Below are positions 1 to 8,678 of a DNA stretch of 17,389 nt, one piece after another. Position 1 is the stretch's first letter; each line of letters opens with the position of its first letter. A program made the position numbers and the translations under genes. The stretch is from NCBI GenBank assembly GCA_007131525.1, contig SLQK01000196.1, positions 1 to 17,389 on the forward strand, read 5' to 3'. The notes under the pieces are model-generated. The model was not told the DNA's origin. It saw only the letters and a program-made list of their open reading frames with translations, and did no database searches. This stretch comes from Nitriliruptoraceae bacterium (GTDB taxonomy: Bacteria > Actinomycetota > Nitriliruptoria > Nitriliruptorales > Nitriliruptoraceae).

Positions 1-702
1 CGGCGCGTCCTCGGCAACACCCTGCAGCTGGTGATCGCTGCGGAGGTGATCGCCTTCATCATCGCCGTGGTGCTCGGGGTGCTCTCCGCGAAACGCCAGT
101 ACTCGATCTTCGACTACACCACCACGACGCTGAGCTTCATCGGCTACTCCTTCCCATCCTTCCTGTTCGCGCTGTTCCTGCAGGTCGCGGTGGTCCAGAT
201 CTTCGTTCGGACCGGGGTGCGGATCTTCCCGATCGGCAACCTCTCCTCCCCCAACCCCGGCACGGGGCTGAGCTTCGTGCTGGACCGGGCCTGGCATCTC
301 GTGCTGCCGATCACCTCGCTGGCGATCTTCTCCGTCGCCAGCTACTCGCGGTACATGCGGGCGTCGATGCTGGAGGTGATCAACTCCGACTACGTGCGCA
401 CCGCCCGGGCGAAGGGTCTCCCGGAGCGCACCATCACGATCCGCCACTCCATGCGCAACGCCCTGATCCCCACGGTGACCATCGCCGCGCTGTCCTTCGG
501 GAGCCTGCTCGGTGGGGCGATCGTCATCGAGACCGTGTTCGGCCTGGACGGCATGGGCCGGTACTTCTTCCAGCAGCTGGCCCGGCGAGATCCCTACCCG
601 ATCATGGGCTGGCTGACGATCGTCGCGATCGTGATCGTGGTGTTCAACCTCATCGCCGACATCCTCTACGGCTACCTCGACCCAAGGATCCGCTATGACT
701 GA
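1..702 (+). CDS. dppB: Peptide ABC transporter permease, DppB/OppB family (5' partial)
   Basis: Inner-membrane permease of a dipeptide/oligopeptide importer, pairing with the DppC-type permease encoded next. The frame is open from base 1 (reads RRVLGNTLQL...), so the gene starts upstream; 233 residues are visible, against a family length of roughly 300-340, so the N-terminal part is missing only because of the window edge. An internal GTG at 31 should not be taken as the start. Hydrophobic segments recur throughout. The cytoplasmic EAA loop that contacts the ATPase is clear at about bases 388-480 (DYVRTARAKG ... RHSMRNALIP). The C-terminus (ADILYGYLDPRIRYD) is typical of the family. It overlaps dppC by 8 bases, indicating an operon. 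The solute-binding protein is probably encoded to the left, outside the window. The exact substrate cannot be told. Confidence 0.93.
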   Translation, partial: RRVLGNTLQLVIAAEVIAFIIAVVLGVLSAKRQYSIFDYTTTTLSFIGYSFPSFLFALFLQVAVVQIFVRTGVRIFPIGNLSSPNPGTGLSFVLDRAWHLVLPITSLAIFSVASYSRYMRASMLEVINSDYVRTARAKGLPERTITIRHSMRNALIPTVTIAALSFGSLLGGAIVIETVFGLDGMGRYFFQQLARRDPYPIMGWLTIVAIVIVVFNLIADILYGYLDPRIRYD

Positions 703-1675
703 GCGGCCCGAGACCCCGAGGACCGAGCACGGCATCCCGGGACCCCAGGATCAGCCCGTGCCGGCGCCACGCCTCAGCGACGGCGCCGATGAGCTCCCGA
801 GCAACGTCGTCGAGGTGGCGGCGCGCTCCCAGTGGCAGATGTTCCGTCGCAAGTTCTTCCGGCACAAGCTGGCCATGGGCTCGCTGGTGTTCCTGGTCCT
901 GATCGTCCTGGCCGCCTTCAACGCCGAGCGGATCGCTCCCTACAGCTACGACGAGATCGACGTCCTGCGGGCGAACACCCCCCCGACCTTCGAGGGGTTC
1001 CACTTCTTCGGCACCGATCAGCTCGGTCGCGACTACTTCAGCCGGGTGCTGTTCGGCACCCGCACCTCGCTCAGGGTCGCCGGTCTGGTCGCGGTGATCT
1101 CCACCCTGATCGGGACGGTCACCGGGGCGATCGCCGGCTACTACCGCGGCTGGATCGACTCGCTGCTGATGCGGATCACCGACCTGGTCATCATCGTCCC
1201 CGCGCTGGCCATCCTCCTGGTCGCCGCTTCCTTCTTCGGCCAGGGTGACCCGCTGCGCATCGCCGTCATCCTGGCGCTCCTGCTGTGGACCTCGCTCGCC
1301 CGCATCGTGCGGGGGGTGTTCCTGAGCCTCAGGGAGAAGGAGTTCGTGCAGGCGGCGCGGGCGGCCGGTGCGAGCGACCTGCGCATCATGTTCCGGCACA
1401 TGCTGCCGAACACGATCGGTCCGATCGTCGTGAACATGACGCTCGTGCTGGCGGCGGCCATCATCATCGAGGCCACCCTGTCCTTCCTCGGCATCGGGGT
1501 GAACCCGCCCGTCCCCGCGCTGGGCGTGCTGATCAACGACGGGCGCAGTTCGATGCAGACCCTGTGGTGGCTGACGATCATGCCGGGGCTGGCCCTGGTC
1601 GCCATCGCGCTGTCGATCAACTTCGTCGGTGACGGTCTGCGTGACGCCCTCGACCCGACGCAGCAGGAGTCATGA
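695..1675 (+). CDS. dppC: Peptide ABC transporter permease, DppC/OppC family
   Basis: Second inner-membrane permease of the importer, 326 aa, a normal length. A polar, Pro-rich N-terminal tail (about 1-45) precedes the first membrane segment (about 60-76). The OppC hallmark GTDQLGRDYFSR lies at 107-118, followed by further membrane segments at about 128-150, 160-182, 187-207, 245-262 and 292-312. The EAA loop that docks the ATPase is at about 215-244 (KEFVQAARAAGASD ... RHMLPN). The ATG at 695 has AAGGA six bases upstream inside dppB and overlaps the dppB stop by 8 bases, so translation is probably coupled. The family assignment is firm; peptide specificity is inferred only from homology to the Dpp/Opp class (nickel and other substrates are known in the same family). 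Confidence 0.94.
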   Translation: MTERPETPRTEHGIPGPQDQPVPAPRLSDGADELPSNVVEVAARSQWQMFRRKFFRHKLAMGSLVFLVLIVLAAFNAERIAPYSYDEIDVLRANTPPTFEGFHFFGTDQLGRDYFSRVLFGTRTSLRVAGLVAVISTLIGTVTGAIAGYYRGWIDSLLMRITDLVIIVPALAILLVAASFFGQGDPLRIAVILALLLWTSLARIVRGVFLSLREKEFVQAARAAGASDLRIMFRHMLPNTIGPIVVNMTLVLAAAIIIEATLSFLGIGVNPPVPALGVLINDGRSSMQTLWWLTIMPGLALVAIALSINFVGDGLRDALDPTQQES

Positions 1676-1779
1676 GCGCCGCCGCCGGCAGTCCGACGCG
1701 TCCGGGTGCACCGGGCGTGCCGACGTGGCGCAGCGACGCCTCCCCATCCGCCCACCGCCGCATCGGGGGTACCCAGTGA
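1672..1779 (+). CDS. Possible 35-aa coupling micro-ORF between dppC and dppD
   Basis: An ATG at 1672 overlaps the dppC stop as ATGA. Its frame stays open for 35 codons and ends in a TGA that overlaps the dppD GTG start as GTGA (1776-1779), so it exactly bridges the only gap in the operon. The predicted peptide is Ala/Pro/Gly/Ser/Arg-rich, has no hydrophobic segment and resembles nothing I recognise. A GCAGGAG lies just upstream, but only two bases from the ATG, so initiation would depend on reinitiation after dppC. Six of 35 third positions are A/T, which looks less biased than the flanking genes. It may be a translational bridge whose peptide does not matter, or a chance open frame in GC-rich DNA. 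Confidence 0.35.
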   Translation: MSAAAGSPTRPGAPGVPTWRSDASPSAHRRIGGTQ

Positions 1780-2855
1780 CCGAAGCGCTGCTGTCGATCC
1801 GAGGGCTCGTCACCGAGTTCTCCACCCCCGATGGGGTGGTGCATGCGGTCGACGGGGTCTCCTACGACGTCCGGCCCGGCGAGACCGTCGGGGTCGTCGG
1901 CGAGTCGGGGTCGGGCAAGTCGGTCACCGTGATGTCGATCCTGCGGTTGATCCCGCAGCCGCCGGGTCGGATCGCCGCGGGTGAGATCCTGCTCGAGGGC
2001 CGCAACCTGCTGGAGCTGGACGACGCTGAGCTGCGCAAGGTCCGTGGCCGTGAGATCGCCATGATCTTCCAGGACCCGATGACGTCGCTCAACCCGGTGC
2101 TGACCGTCGGCTCGCAGCTCGCCGAGGCGATCCAGACCCACGACGCCAAGGTCACGGATGCGGAGGCACGCCGGCGGGTGGTGGAGCTGCTGGAGCTCGT
2201 GGGGGTCCCGAACGCCGCGGCCCGGTTCGGGCAGTACCCCCACGAGTACTCGGGCGGGATGCGACAGCGCGCCATGATCGCGATGGCGATCGCCAACCGG
2301 CCGAAGATCCTGATCGCCGACGAGCCGACCACGGCGCTGGACGTGACGATCCAGGCGCAGGTGCTCCAGGTGCTCAAGACCGCCCAGGAGGAGACCCAGG
2401 CCGGCACGATCCTGATCACCCACGACCTCGGGGTCATCGCCGAGATGGCCGACCGGGTGGTGGTGATGTACGGCGGCAAGGTGGTGGAGACCGGGACGGT
2501 GGACGACATCTTCCACAACCCCTCCCACCCCTACACCCTCGGACTGCTGTCGTCGCTGCCACGGGCCGGCAAGCAGGTCGAGCGGTTGGAGCCGATCCCC
2601 GGCCAACCCCCGTCGCTGATCAACCTGCCCGGTGGCTGCTCGTTCCATCCGCGCTGCCGGATGTCCCAGGGACGGGACCGCTGCCGCACGGAGACGCCCG
2701 AGCTGGTCCAGCTGGCGGACGGTCGCGCCTCGGCCTGCCACTTCCACGAGGAGCTGCCCGAGGAGATCGCGCGGATCTCCGCGGCGACCGGGGTCGAGAT
2801 CGACGCCGACGTCGCCAGCGAGCCCGGTGCCGAGCACGGCCGGGAGGAGGACTGA
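1776..2855 (+). CDS. dppD: Peptide ABC transporter ATP-binding protein, DppD/OppD family
   Basis: One of the two cytoplasmic ATPases that power the peptide importer; 359 aa from the chosen GTG. This start is preferred because GGGGG lies five bases upstream and the protein then begins at the conserved N-terminus (TEALLSIRGLVTEF); an in-frame ATG at 1629 would add 49 unrelated residues. Visible motifs: Walker A GESGSGKS (42-49), Q-loop FQDPMTSLNP (98-107), signature SGGMRQR (159-165), Walker B ILIADE (178-183), switch His 216. The C-terminal oligopeptide-transporter domain (about 235-325) carries four cysteines (288, 294, 303, 321) in the pattern seen in DppD/OppD proteins, where an iron-sulfur cluster has been described in some members. 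An acidic tail follows. The stop overlaps the dppF ATG by one base. Confidence 0.94.
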   Translation: MTEALLSIRGLVTEFSTPDGVVHAVDGVSYDVRPGETVGVVGESGSGKSVTVMSILRLIPQPPGRIAAGEILLEGRNLLELDDAELRKVRGREIAMIFQDPMTSLNPVLTVGSQLAEAIQTHDAKVTDAEARRRVVELLELVGVPNAAARFGQYPHEYSGGMRQRAMIAMAIANRPKILIADEPTTALDVTIQAQVLQVLKTAQEETQAGTILITHDLGVIAEMADRVVVMYGGKVVETGTVDDIFHNPSHPYTLGLLSSLPRAGKQVERLEPIPGQPPSLINLPGGCSFHPRCRMSQGRDRCRTETPELVQLADGRASACHFHEELPEEIARISAATGVEIDADVASEPGAEHGREED

Positions 2856-3925
2856 TGGCCGCCGAGCAGCTGCCCAGCACGACCGAGCAGGTCGTCACCG
2901 GTCCCGGACTGCACGATCGTTCCCCGCTGGGTGACACCATCCTGACCGTCGAGGGGCTCACCAAGCACTTTCCCCTGCGCGGCGGGGTGTTCAACCGCCA
3001 GTACGGGGCGGTGTACGCGGTCGACGGGGTGTCCTTCGACGTCAAGGCCGGGGAGACCGTCGGGCTGGTGGGTGAGTCGGGCTGCGGCAAGTCCACCGCG
3101 GGTCGGTGCATCGTGCGGCTGCTGGACCCCACCGATGGTCGGATCCTGTTCAAGGGCCACGACCTGGCGGGGATGTCACGACGGACCATGCGCGAGATGC
3201 GCCGCGAGATCCAGATCGTGTTCCAGGACCCCTACGCGTCGCTGAACCCGCGGATGTCGGTCAACGAGATCATCGCGGAGCCCCTGCGGATCTACGGCCG
3301 CTACCGGGGCGGCGGCCGCGACCGGGTCAAGGAGCTGATGCGCCTGGTCGGCCTCAACCCCGAGCACGGCAACCGGTTCCCCCACGAGTTCTCCGGCGGG
3401 CAGCGCCAACGCATCGGGATCGCCCGGGCGCTGGCCCTCGACCCCCAACTCCTGGTCCTCGACGAGCCGGTCTCCGCGCTGGACGTGTCGATCCAGGCGC
3501 AGGTGATCAACCTGCTCGAGGAGCTCCAGGACGCCCTCGGGCTCGCCTACCTGTTCATCGCCCACGACCTGTCGGTCGTGCGCCACATCTCGGACCGGGT
3601 GGCCGTGATGTACCTCGGCAAGATCGTGGAGTTCGGTGAGACCGAGGACATCTTCACCAACCCCACCCACCCCTACACCCAGGCGCTGCTGTCCGCCGCA
3701 CCGATCACCGACCCCCGTGACCGGGACAAGATCGACCGGATCATGCTCGAGGGCGACGTGCCCTCCCCCTCGGACCCACCCTCAGGCTGCCGGTTCCGGA
3801 CCCGCTGCTGGAAGGCCGAGGCCCGGTGCGCCGAGGAGGAGCCACTGCTGATCGACGAGTTCGGCCACGGCCACCCCTCGGCCTGCTTCTTCGCCGAGCC
3901 CAAGCAGGTCATCCACGACGCGTGA
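2855..3925 (+). CDS. dppF: Peptide ABC transporter ATP-binding protein, DppF/OppF family
   Basis: Second ATPase of the importer, 356 aa, expected to form a heterodimer with DppD on the DppBC permeases. Motifs: Walker A GESGCGKS (73-80), Q-loop FQDPYASLNP (123-132), signature SGGQRQR (180-186), Walker B LLVLDE (199-204) with catalytic Glu 204, switch His 237. Both DppD and DppF have intact catalytic motifs. The C-terminal oligopeptide domain contains Cys 312, 318, 325 and 344 in the same four-Cys arrangement as DppD. The first ~28 residues are a polar extension ahead of the ATPase core. The ATG overlaps the dppD stop (TGATG) and has a strong GGGAGGAGG ribosome site, so this start is well supported. 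Last gene of the operon; a GC hairpin follows. Confidence 0.95.
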   Translation: MAAEQLPSTTEQVVTGPGLHDRSPLGDTILTVEGLTKHFPLRGGVFNRQYGAVYAVDGVSFDVKAGETVGLVGESGCGKSTAGRCIVRLLDPTDGRILFKGHDLAGMSRRTMREMRREIQIVFQDPYASLNPRMSVNEIIAEPLRIYGRYRGGGRDRVKELMRLVGLNPEHGNRFPHEFSGGQRQRIGIARALALDPQLLVLDEPVSALDVSIQAQVINLLEELQDALGLAYLFIAHDLSVVRHISDRVAVMYLGKIVEFGETEDIFTNPTHPYTQALLSAAPITDPRDRDKIDRIMLEGDVPSPSDPPSGCRFRTRCWKAEARCAEEEPLLIDEFGHGHPSACFFAEPKQVIHDA

Positions 3926-3933
3926 GGCTCGGG

Positions 3934-3957
3934 GCCCCGGCCGCCAACGGCCGGGGC
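3934..3957. terminator. GC-rich hairpin between convergent dppF and tpiA
   Basis: A perfect 10-bp inverted repeat (GCCCCGGCCG / CGGCCGGGGC) with a CCAA loop lies 8 bases after the dppF stop and 26 bases beyond the tpiA stop on the other strand. Neither side has a T-run, so it is not a textbook intrinsic terminator, but hairpins without a U-tract are common at actinobacterial operon ends. Its position between two converging operons suggests a bidirectional terminator. Confidence 0.6.
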
Positions 3958-3982
3958 ATCCCCGCTCACGCGTCAGGACGCG

Positions 3983-4768
<786 letters not shown>

Positions 4769-4819
4769 GTCTGGCTCCTCGTCCTCGGTGTGGTTGGGTG
4801 GATCGGATCGTCTCCGAGC

Positions 4820-6646
4820 CTAGTCAGCACCATCACCCCCGGGCCGGGCTGTCCCGCCCGGGCGTCCACCGCTGGTGCCGGCGGTCCAGTCGGCGTGCAG
4901 CCGGCTGTAGACACCCCCCTGCCCGACCAGCTGCACGTGGGGTCCCCGCTCCACGATCCGGCCCCGGTCGAACACCAGCACCTCGTCGGCCGCCTCCGCG
5001 GTCGACAGGCGGTGCGCGACGGTGATCGAGGTCCGGCCGGTGGTCAGCCGGTCGATGGCGCGGCGCAGCCGCACCTCGAGCGCCGGATCGACCGCCGAGG
5101 TGGCCTCGTCGAGCACGAGCAGGTCGGGCCGGGCGATCCAGGCCCGGACCAGGGCGACGAGCTGGCGCTCACCCGCGGACAGGCGGTTCCCGCGCTCACC
5201 GACCGGGGTGTGGATCCCGGCGGGCAGCTCGTCGATCCACCCGTCGAGCTCGAGCTCGCGGCAGGCGGCCAGGACCTCCTCGTCGCTGGCCTCCGGTGCC
5301 CCGTAGCGGATGTTGTCGGCGACGGTCGCGTCGAACAGGAAGCCCTCCTGGGGCACGCTGATCACCCGCGAGCGCAGGCTGGCGAAGGCGATCCGGTCGA
5401 GGTCCACCCCGGACAGGCGGATCACGCCCCGGGTGGGGTCGAAGAGGCGGGTCAGCAGCTTCACGAAGGTGCTCTTGCCGGAGCCCGTGGCCCCGACCAC
5501 CGCGACGCGGGTGCCGGGCGCGATGTCGAGGTCGACCTCGCGGAGCACCGGGTCGCCCCGTCGTTCGCTCCCGGCGTCGCCCCGCGGGTAGGCGAACCAG
5601 ACGTCGTGGACCGCGACGGCCACCGGCCCCGGCGGGAGCTCGTGGCCGGGGTCGGGATCGACCACCTCCACCGGGGTGTCCAGCACGCCGAGCACCCGTC
5701 GGATCCCGGCGGCGGCGGTCTGGGCCTCGTTCAGGACCTCCACCAGCAGCTGGATCGGCTCGATGAACAGCGTGACCAGGAACAGCAGGGCGATCAGCCG
5801 ACCAGCGGTCAGCTGCCCCGGCTGGACCACCACCCCCACCGCGATCACCATGGCCGTGACCCCGCCGGCGAACAGCTCGGCGGTGGAGAACATCGATGCG
5901 CCGACGATCTGGGCCCGGATCTCGGCGCGACGGTGGTCCTCCAGGGCGGCGTCGACCCGGGGCAGGGTGCGGGCCTCCGCTCCGTAGGCCCGGATCGTCT
6001 TCAGTCCGCTGATGGCCTCCGACAACGCCGACAGCGCGGCGGCTGATCGTTCCCGCACCCGGTCGTACAGGCGCCGGAGCACCCGCTGGAAGGCCAGCAG
6101 TAGCAGGGCGTAGAGCAGGCCGGCGAGCGCGATCAACCCGCCCAGCAGCGGGTCGTAGACCATCATCACCGCCAGCACGAGCGTCAGCTGGGCGGAGCCC
6201 ACCAGCATGCCGATGCCGCCCCACTCGACGAACTGGGTGATCACCTCGATGTCGGAGGTGACCCGTGCCACCAGCGAGCCGCGACGCTCGCTCTGGAGGT
6301 GGAGGGTGGACAGCCGGTGGACGTGGGCGAAGGTCGCCACCCGCAGCTCCGCGAGGCCGTGGGCGGCGGCCCGCAGCAGCCGGAACATCGCGGCACGGGT
6401 GGCCAGGATCGCCATGAGCACCCCGGCCAGCGCGATCCCGCCGATCGCGGTGATCCGTGCGAGGTCGCCGGTGCCACCGAGCACCTCGACGTCCAGCAGC
6501 TGCTGGATCGCGATCGGCACGATGACCTGGCCCGCCGTCCCGACCAGCGCGAGCAGCAGCGTCACACCGAGTCCACGGGTCAGCGACGGCGCCACCTTGG
6601 CGGCTCGCCGCAGCGCCTGCAGCAGGTTGACCTGGGATCGGATCAC
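4820..6646 (-). CDS. ABC exporter half-transporter, subunit with catalytic ATP site
   Basis: Type IV (ABCB-like) half-transporter, 608 aa: a membrane domain with about six helices (about 24-50, 65-85, 140-160, 165-187, 256-275, 285-303) fused to an ATPase domain (about 345-580). Walker A is GATGSGKS (385-392), Walker B LLVLDE with intact catalytic Glu 514, and switch His 545 (VAHRLST) is present. The signature motif is altered to LSAGERQ (489-495) instead of LSGGQ. In a heterodimer this signature would serve the partner's ATP site, which is itself degenerate, while this subunit's own site is completed by the partner's normal LSGGQ. The GTG start overlaps the partner's TGA as GTGA, indicating coupled synthesis. 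The tail is Gly/Pro/Thr-rich. Substrate unknown; drug or lipid export would be a guess. Confidence 0.9.
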   Translation of the reverse strand: MIRSQVNLLQALRRAAKVAPSLTRGLGVTLLLALVGTAGQVIVPIAIQQLLDVEVLGGTGDLARITAIGGIALAGVLMAILATRAAMFRLLRAAAHGLAELRVATFAHVHRLSTLHLQSERRGSLVARVTSDIEVITQFVEWGGIGMLVGSAQLTLVLAVMMVYDPLLGGLIALAGLLYALLLLAFQRVLRRLYDRVRERSAAALSALSEAISGLKTIRAYGAEARTLPRVDAALEDHRRAEIRAQIVGASMFSTAELFAGGVTAMVIAVGVVVQPGQLTAGRLIALLFLVTLFIEPIQLLVEVLNEAQTAAAGIRRVLGVLDTPVEVVDPDPGHELPPGPVAVAVHDVWFAYPRGDAGSERRGDPVLREVDLDIAPGTRVAVVGATGSGKSTFVKLLTRLFDPTRGVIRLSGVDLDRIAFASLRSRVISVPQEGFLFDATVADNIRYGAPEASDEEVLAACRELELDGWIDELPAGIHTPVGERGNRLSAGERQLVALVRAWIARPDLLVLDEATSAVDPALEVRLRRAIDRLTTGRTSITVAHRLSTAEAADEVLVFDRGRIVERGPHVQLVGQGGVYSRLHADWTAGTSGGRPGGTARPGGDGAD

Positions 6647-8595
6647 GGGGCCTCGCCCCCACTCGCCCGCGACCCGGTGCCACCCTCCGGGTACTGGCGC
6701 CCCTCCCGGCTACGGCGGTGCGGCCGTTCCTGGGCGTCGTCGCGCTGCCGGCGCTCCTGCTCGGAACGTTCGGCGGCGTCCTGCTCGTAGGCCTCCAGCA
6801 GCCGTGCGTAGCCGGGGACCGAGGCCAGCAGCTCCTCGTGGGTGCCCGCGGCGCGCACCTGCCCCTCCTCGAGGAACACCACCCGGTCCGCGAGCAGGAT
6901 CGTGGCCCGGCGCGACGCGACGATCACCACCGTGGAGGGCCGGGTCGCCTGCTTGAGGCCGCGCAGGATCCGAGCCTCGACGGAGGGATCCACCGCCGAG
7001 GTGGCGTCATCGAGGATCAGCAGCCGTGGGCGTCGCACCAGCGCCCGGGCCAGGGCGAGCCGCTGCCGCTGCCCCCCGGACAGGGTCGCGCCGCGTTCAC
7101 CCAGCGGGGTGTCGAGCCCCGCTGGCAGCGCCTCCACGAACACCTCGGCGTTGGCCAGCCGTAGCGCGTCCCGCACCGCGTCGGCGTCCACCGGTGCCCC
7201 CAGCGCGACGTTGCCGAGCACCGAGTCGTCGAACAGGAAGGTGTCCTGGGCCACGTAGGCGACCTCGCTCGGGAGCACCCCGGGGGCCAGCGCCCGCAGG
7301 TCGGTCCCGTCGAGGTGGAGGGAGCCGGCATCGGGGTCCCACAGCCGTGCCAGCAGCACCGCCAGCGAGGACTTGCCCGATCCCGTCGGCCCGACGATCG
7401 CGACGGTGGTCCCCGGCTCGATCGACAGGGACACCTCGGTCAGGACCGGCGCGTCGGGCTCGTAGGCGAAGCTGACGCCCGAGGCCGTGACTCCAGCCGG
7501 GCCCACGCTCGCAACTCCCTGGATGTGGCCGTGGGCGACCGGGTCCTCCACCTCCAGCACCCTCGCGACCCGGCGCCATCCGGCCACGCTCTGGCTGGTG
7601 TCCCAGAACAGGTAGCCGATCATGCGGATCGGCACGATCAGCAGGGAGAGCAGGTAGGCCACACGGACCAGCTCGCCCGGCGTCAGGGTCCCGTCCACGA
7701 CCCGCCACGACCCGAGCACCAGGAGCACGATCGCCCCCGCCGAGGGCAGCCCCTCGGTCACGGCCCGGTAGTTGGTCCAGACCCGACCCACCGCGACCAG
7801 TTGGTCGCGCAGGTGGTCCGCCGCGGCCTGGAAGCGGGCGCGTTCCTGGTCGGCACGGCCGAGTGAGGTCACCGTCAGCGCGCCGTCGAAGCTCTCGTGG
7901 GCGACCGCCGCCACCCGGCCCCGACGTCGCTGGATCTCCTCCATCCCCTCGAAGGTGAGCCACGCCCCCCGCAGGTCGATGGCGACCACCACGACGAGCA
8001 GGGCCAGCGCGGTGGCGCCCAGCAGGGGGTCGGTGATCGTGATGACGGCGACCGCCGCCACCAGCAGCCCCACCACGCCCGTGGCGAAGGGCAGGGGCGC
8101 CAGCACGAAGGTGGTCTGTCGGGTGTCGACGTCGGCGGTGGAGAGCAGGTCGCCGACCCCGTGCCGCTCGTAGGCCCTGAGGGAGGTGCCGAACAGGCGG
8201 CGGATCAGCTGGCGGCGGAGATCGGTCTGCGCGGTGACCTGCAGCGCGGTCGCGGCCCCGCGGCGCAGGATGATCGCCACGGCCTTCCAGAGCGCGACGC
8301 CCAGCAGCAGCCACACCACCGGCGCCAGCCGGCCGCGGACCGGCTCCCCGGCCTCGAGGACCGGGACGATGAGATCGTCGGTGGCGGCGCCGACGACCAG
8401 CGCGCTCGCCACGATGGCGCCGGTGAACAGCAGCGCACCCGCGATCGCCAGCAGGAACCGTCCCGGCGTCCCGCGGACCAGGCGCACGACCAGACGCACG
8501 CCGAGGCGGACGACCTGCCAGGGGCTGGTCGTCGCGGTCAGGACGGGGTCGGTGGACAGGGCGCTACCGATCGTGGCGGCGTCGAGCCGGCCCAC
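6643..8595 (-). CDS. ABC exporter half-transporter, subunit with degenerate ATP site
   Basis: Partner half-transporter, 650 aa, with an N-terminal membrane domain (hydrophobic stretches about 47-70, 92-112, 166-205, 285-300, 313-330) and an ATPase domain (about 370-600). Walker A GPTGSGKS (402-409) and signature LSGGQRQR (505-512) are normal, but Walker B ends LLILDD (Asp 530 in place of the catalytic Glu) and the switch His is Ser 561 (VASRRAT). These are the usual losses in the non-hydrolysing half of heterodimeric exporters. A very charged C-terminal tail (about 605-650, Arg/Glu/Gln-rich) is unusual and likely cytoplasmic. The GTG at 8595 is the first start after an in-frame TGA; no ribosome site is visible before it. 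A hairpin separates it from pgk upstream. Confidence 0.9.
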   Translation of the reverse strand: MGRLDAATIGSALSTDPVLTATTSPWQVVRLGVRLVVRLVRGTPGRFLLAIAGALLFTGAIVASALVVGAATDDLIVPVLEAGEPVRGRLAPVVWLLLGVALWKAVAIILRRGAATALQVTAQTDLRRQLIRRLFGTSLRAYERHGVGDLLSTADVDTRQTTFVLAPLPFATGVVGLLVAAVAVITITDPLLGATALALLVVVVAIDLRGAWLTFEGMEEIQRRRGRVAAVAHESFDGALTVTSLGRADQERARFQAAADHLRDQLVAVGRVWTNYRAVTEGLPSAGAIVLLVLGSWRVVDGTLTPGELVRVAYLLSLLIVPIRMIGYLFWDTSQSVAGWRRVARVLEVEDPVAHGHIQGVASVGPAGVTASGVSFAYEPDAPVLTEVSLSIEPGTTVAIVGPTGSGKSSLAVLLARLWDPDAGSLHLDGTDLRALAPGVLPSEVAYVAQDTFLFDDSVLGNVALGAPVDADAVRDALRLANAEVFVEALPAGLDTPLGERGATLSGGQRQRLALARALVRRPRLLILDDATSAVDPSVEARILRGLKQATRPSTVVIVASRRATILLADRVVFLEEGQVRAAGTHEELLASVPGYARLLEAYEQDAAERSEQERRQRDDAQERPHRRSREGRQYPEGGTGSRASGGEAP

Positions 8596-8632
8596 GCTAC
8601 CGCGTCGGGGTGGTGGTCACGACCCACGGGGA

Positions 8633-8658
8633 GGGCCCGGCGCCGAGGCGCCGGGCCC
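8633..8658 (-). terminator. Strong hairpin after pgk, before the exporter genes
   Basis: An 11-bp perfect inverted repeat (GGGCCCGGCGC / GCGCCGGGCCC) with a 4-base loop lies about 20 bases beyond the pgk stop on the minus strand and about 40 bases before the exporter start. There is no T-run after it. It could be a full or partial terminator of the uvrC-to-pgk transcript, or an mRNA 3' stabiliser, making the exporter genes and tpiA less expressed or separately controlled. Confidence 0.5.
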
Positions 8659-8678
8659 ATGGGGGCGGTGGTCGCGGC

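Noticed and set aside
1629..1775. ATG at 1629 as the dppD start
   Set aside because: It would add 49 residues unlike the family and overlap dppC by 47 bases; GTG 1776 has a ribosome site and the conserved N-terminus.
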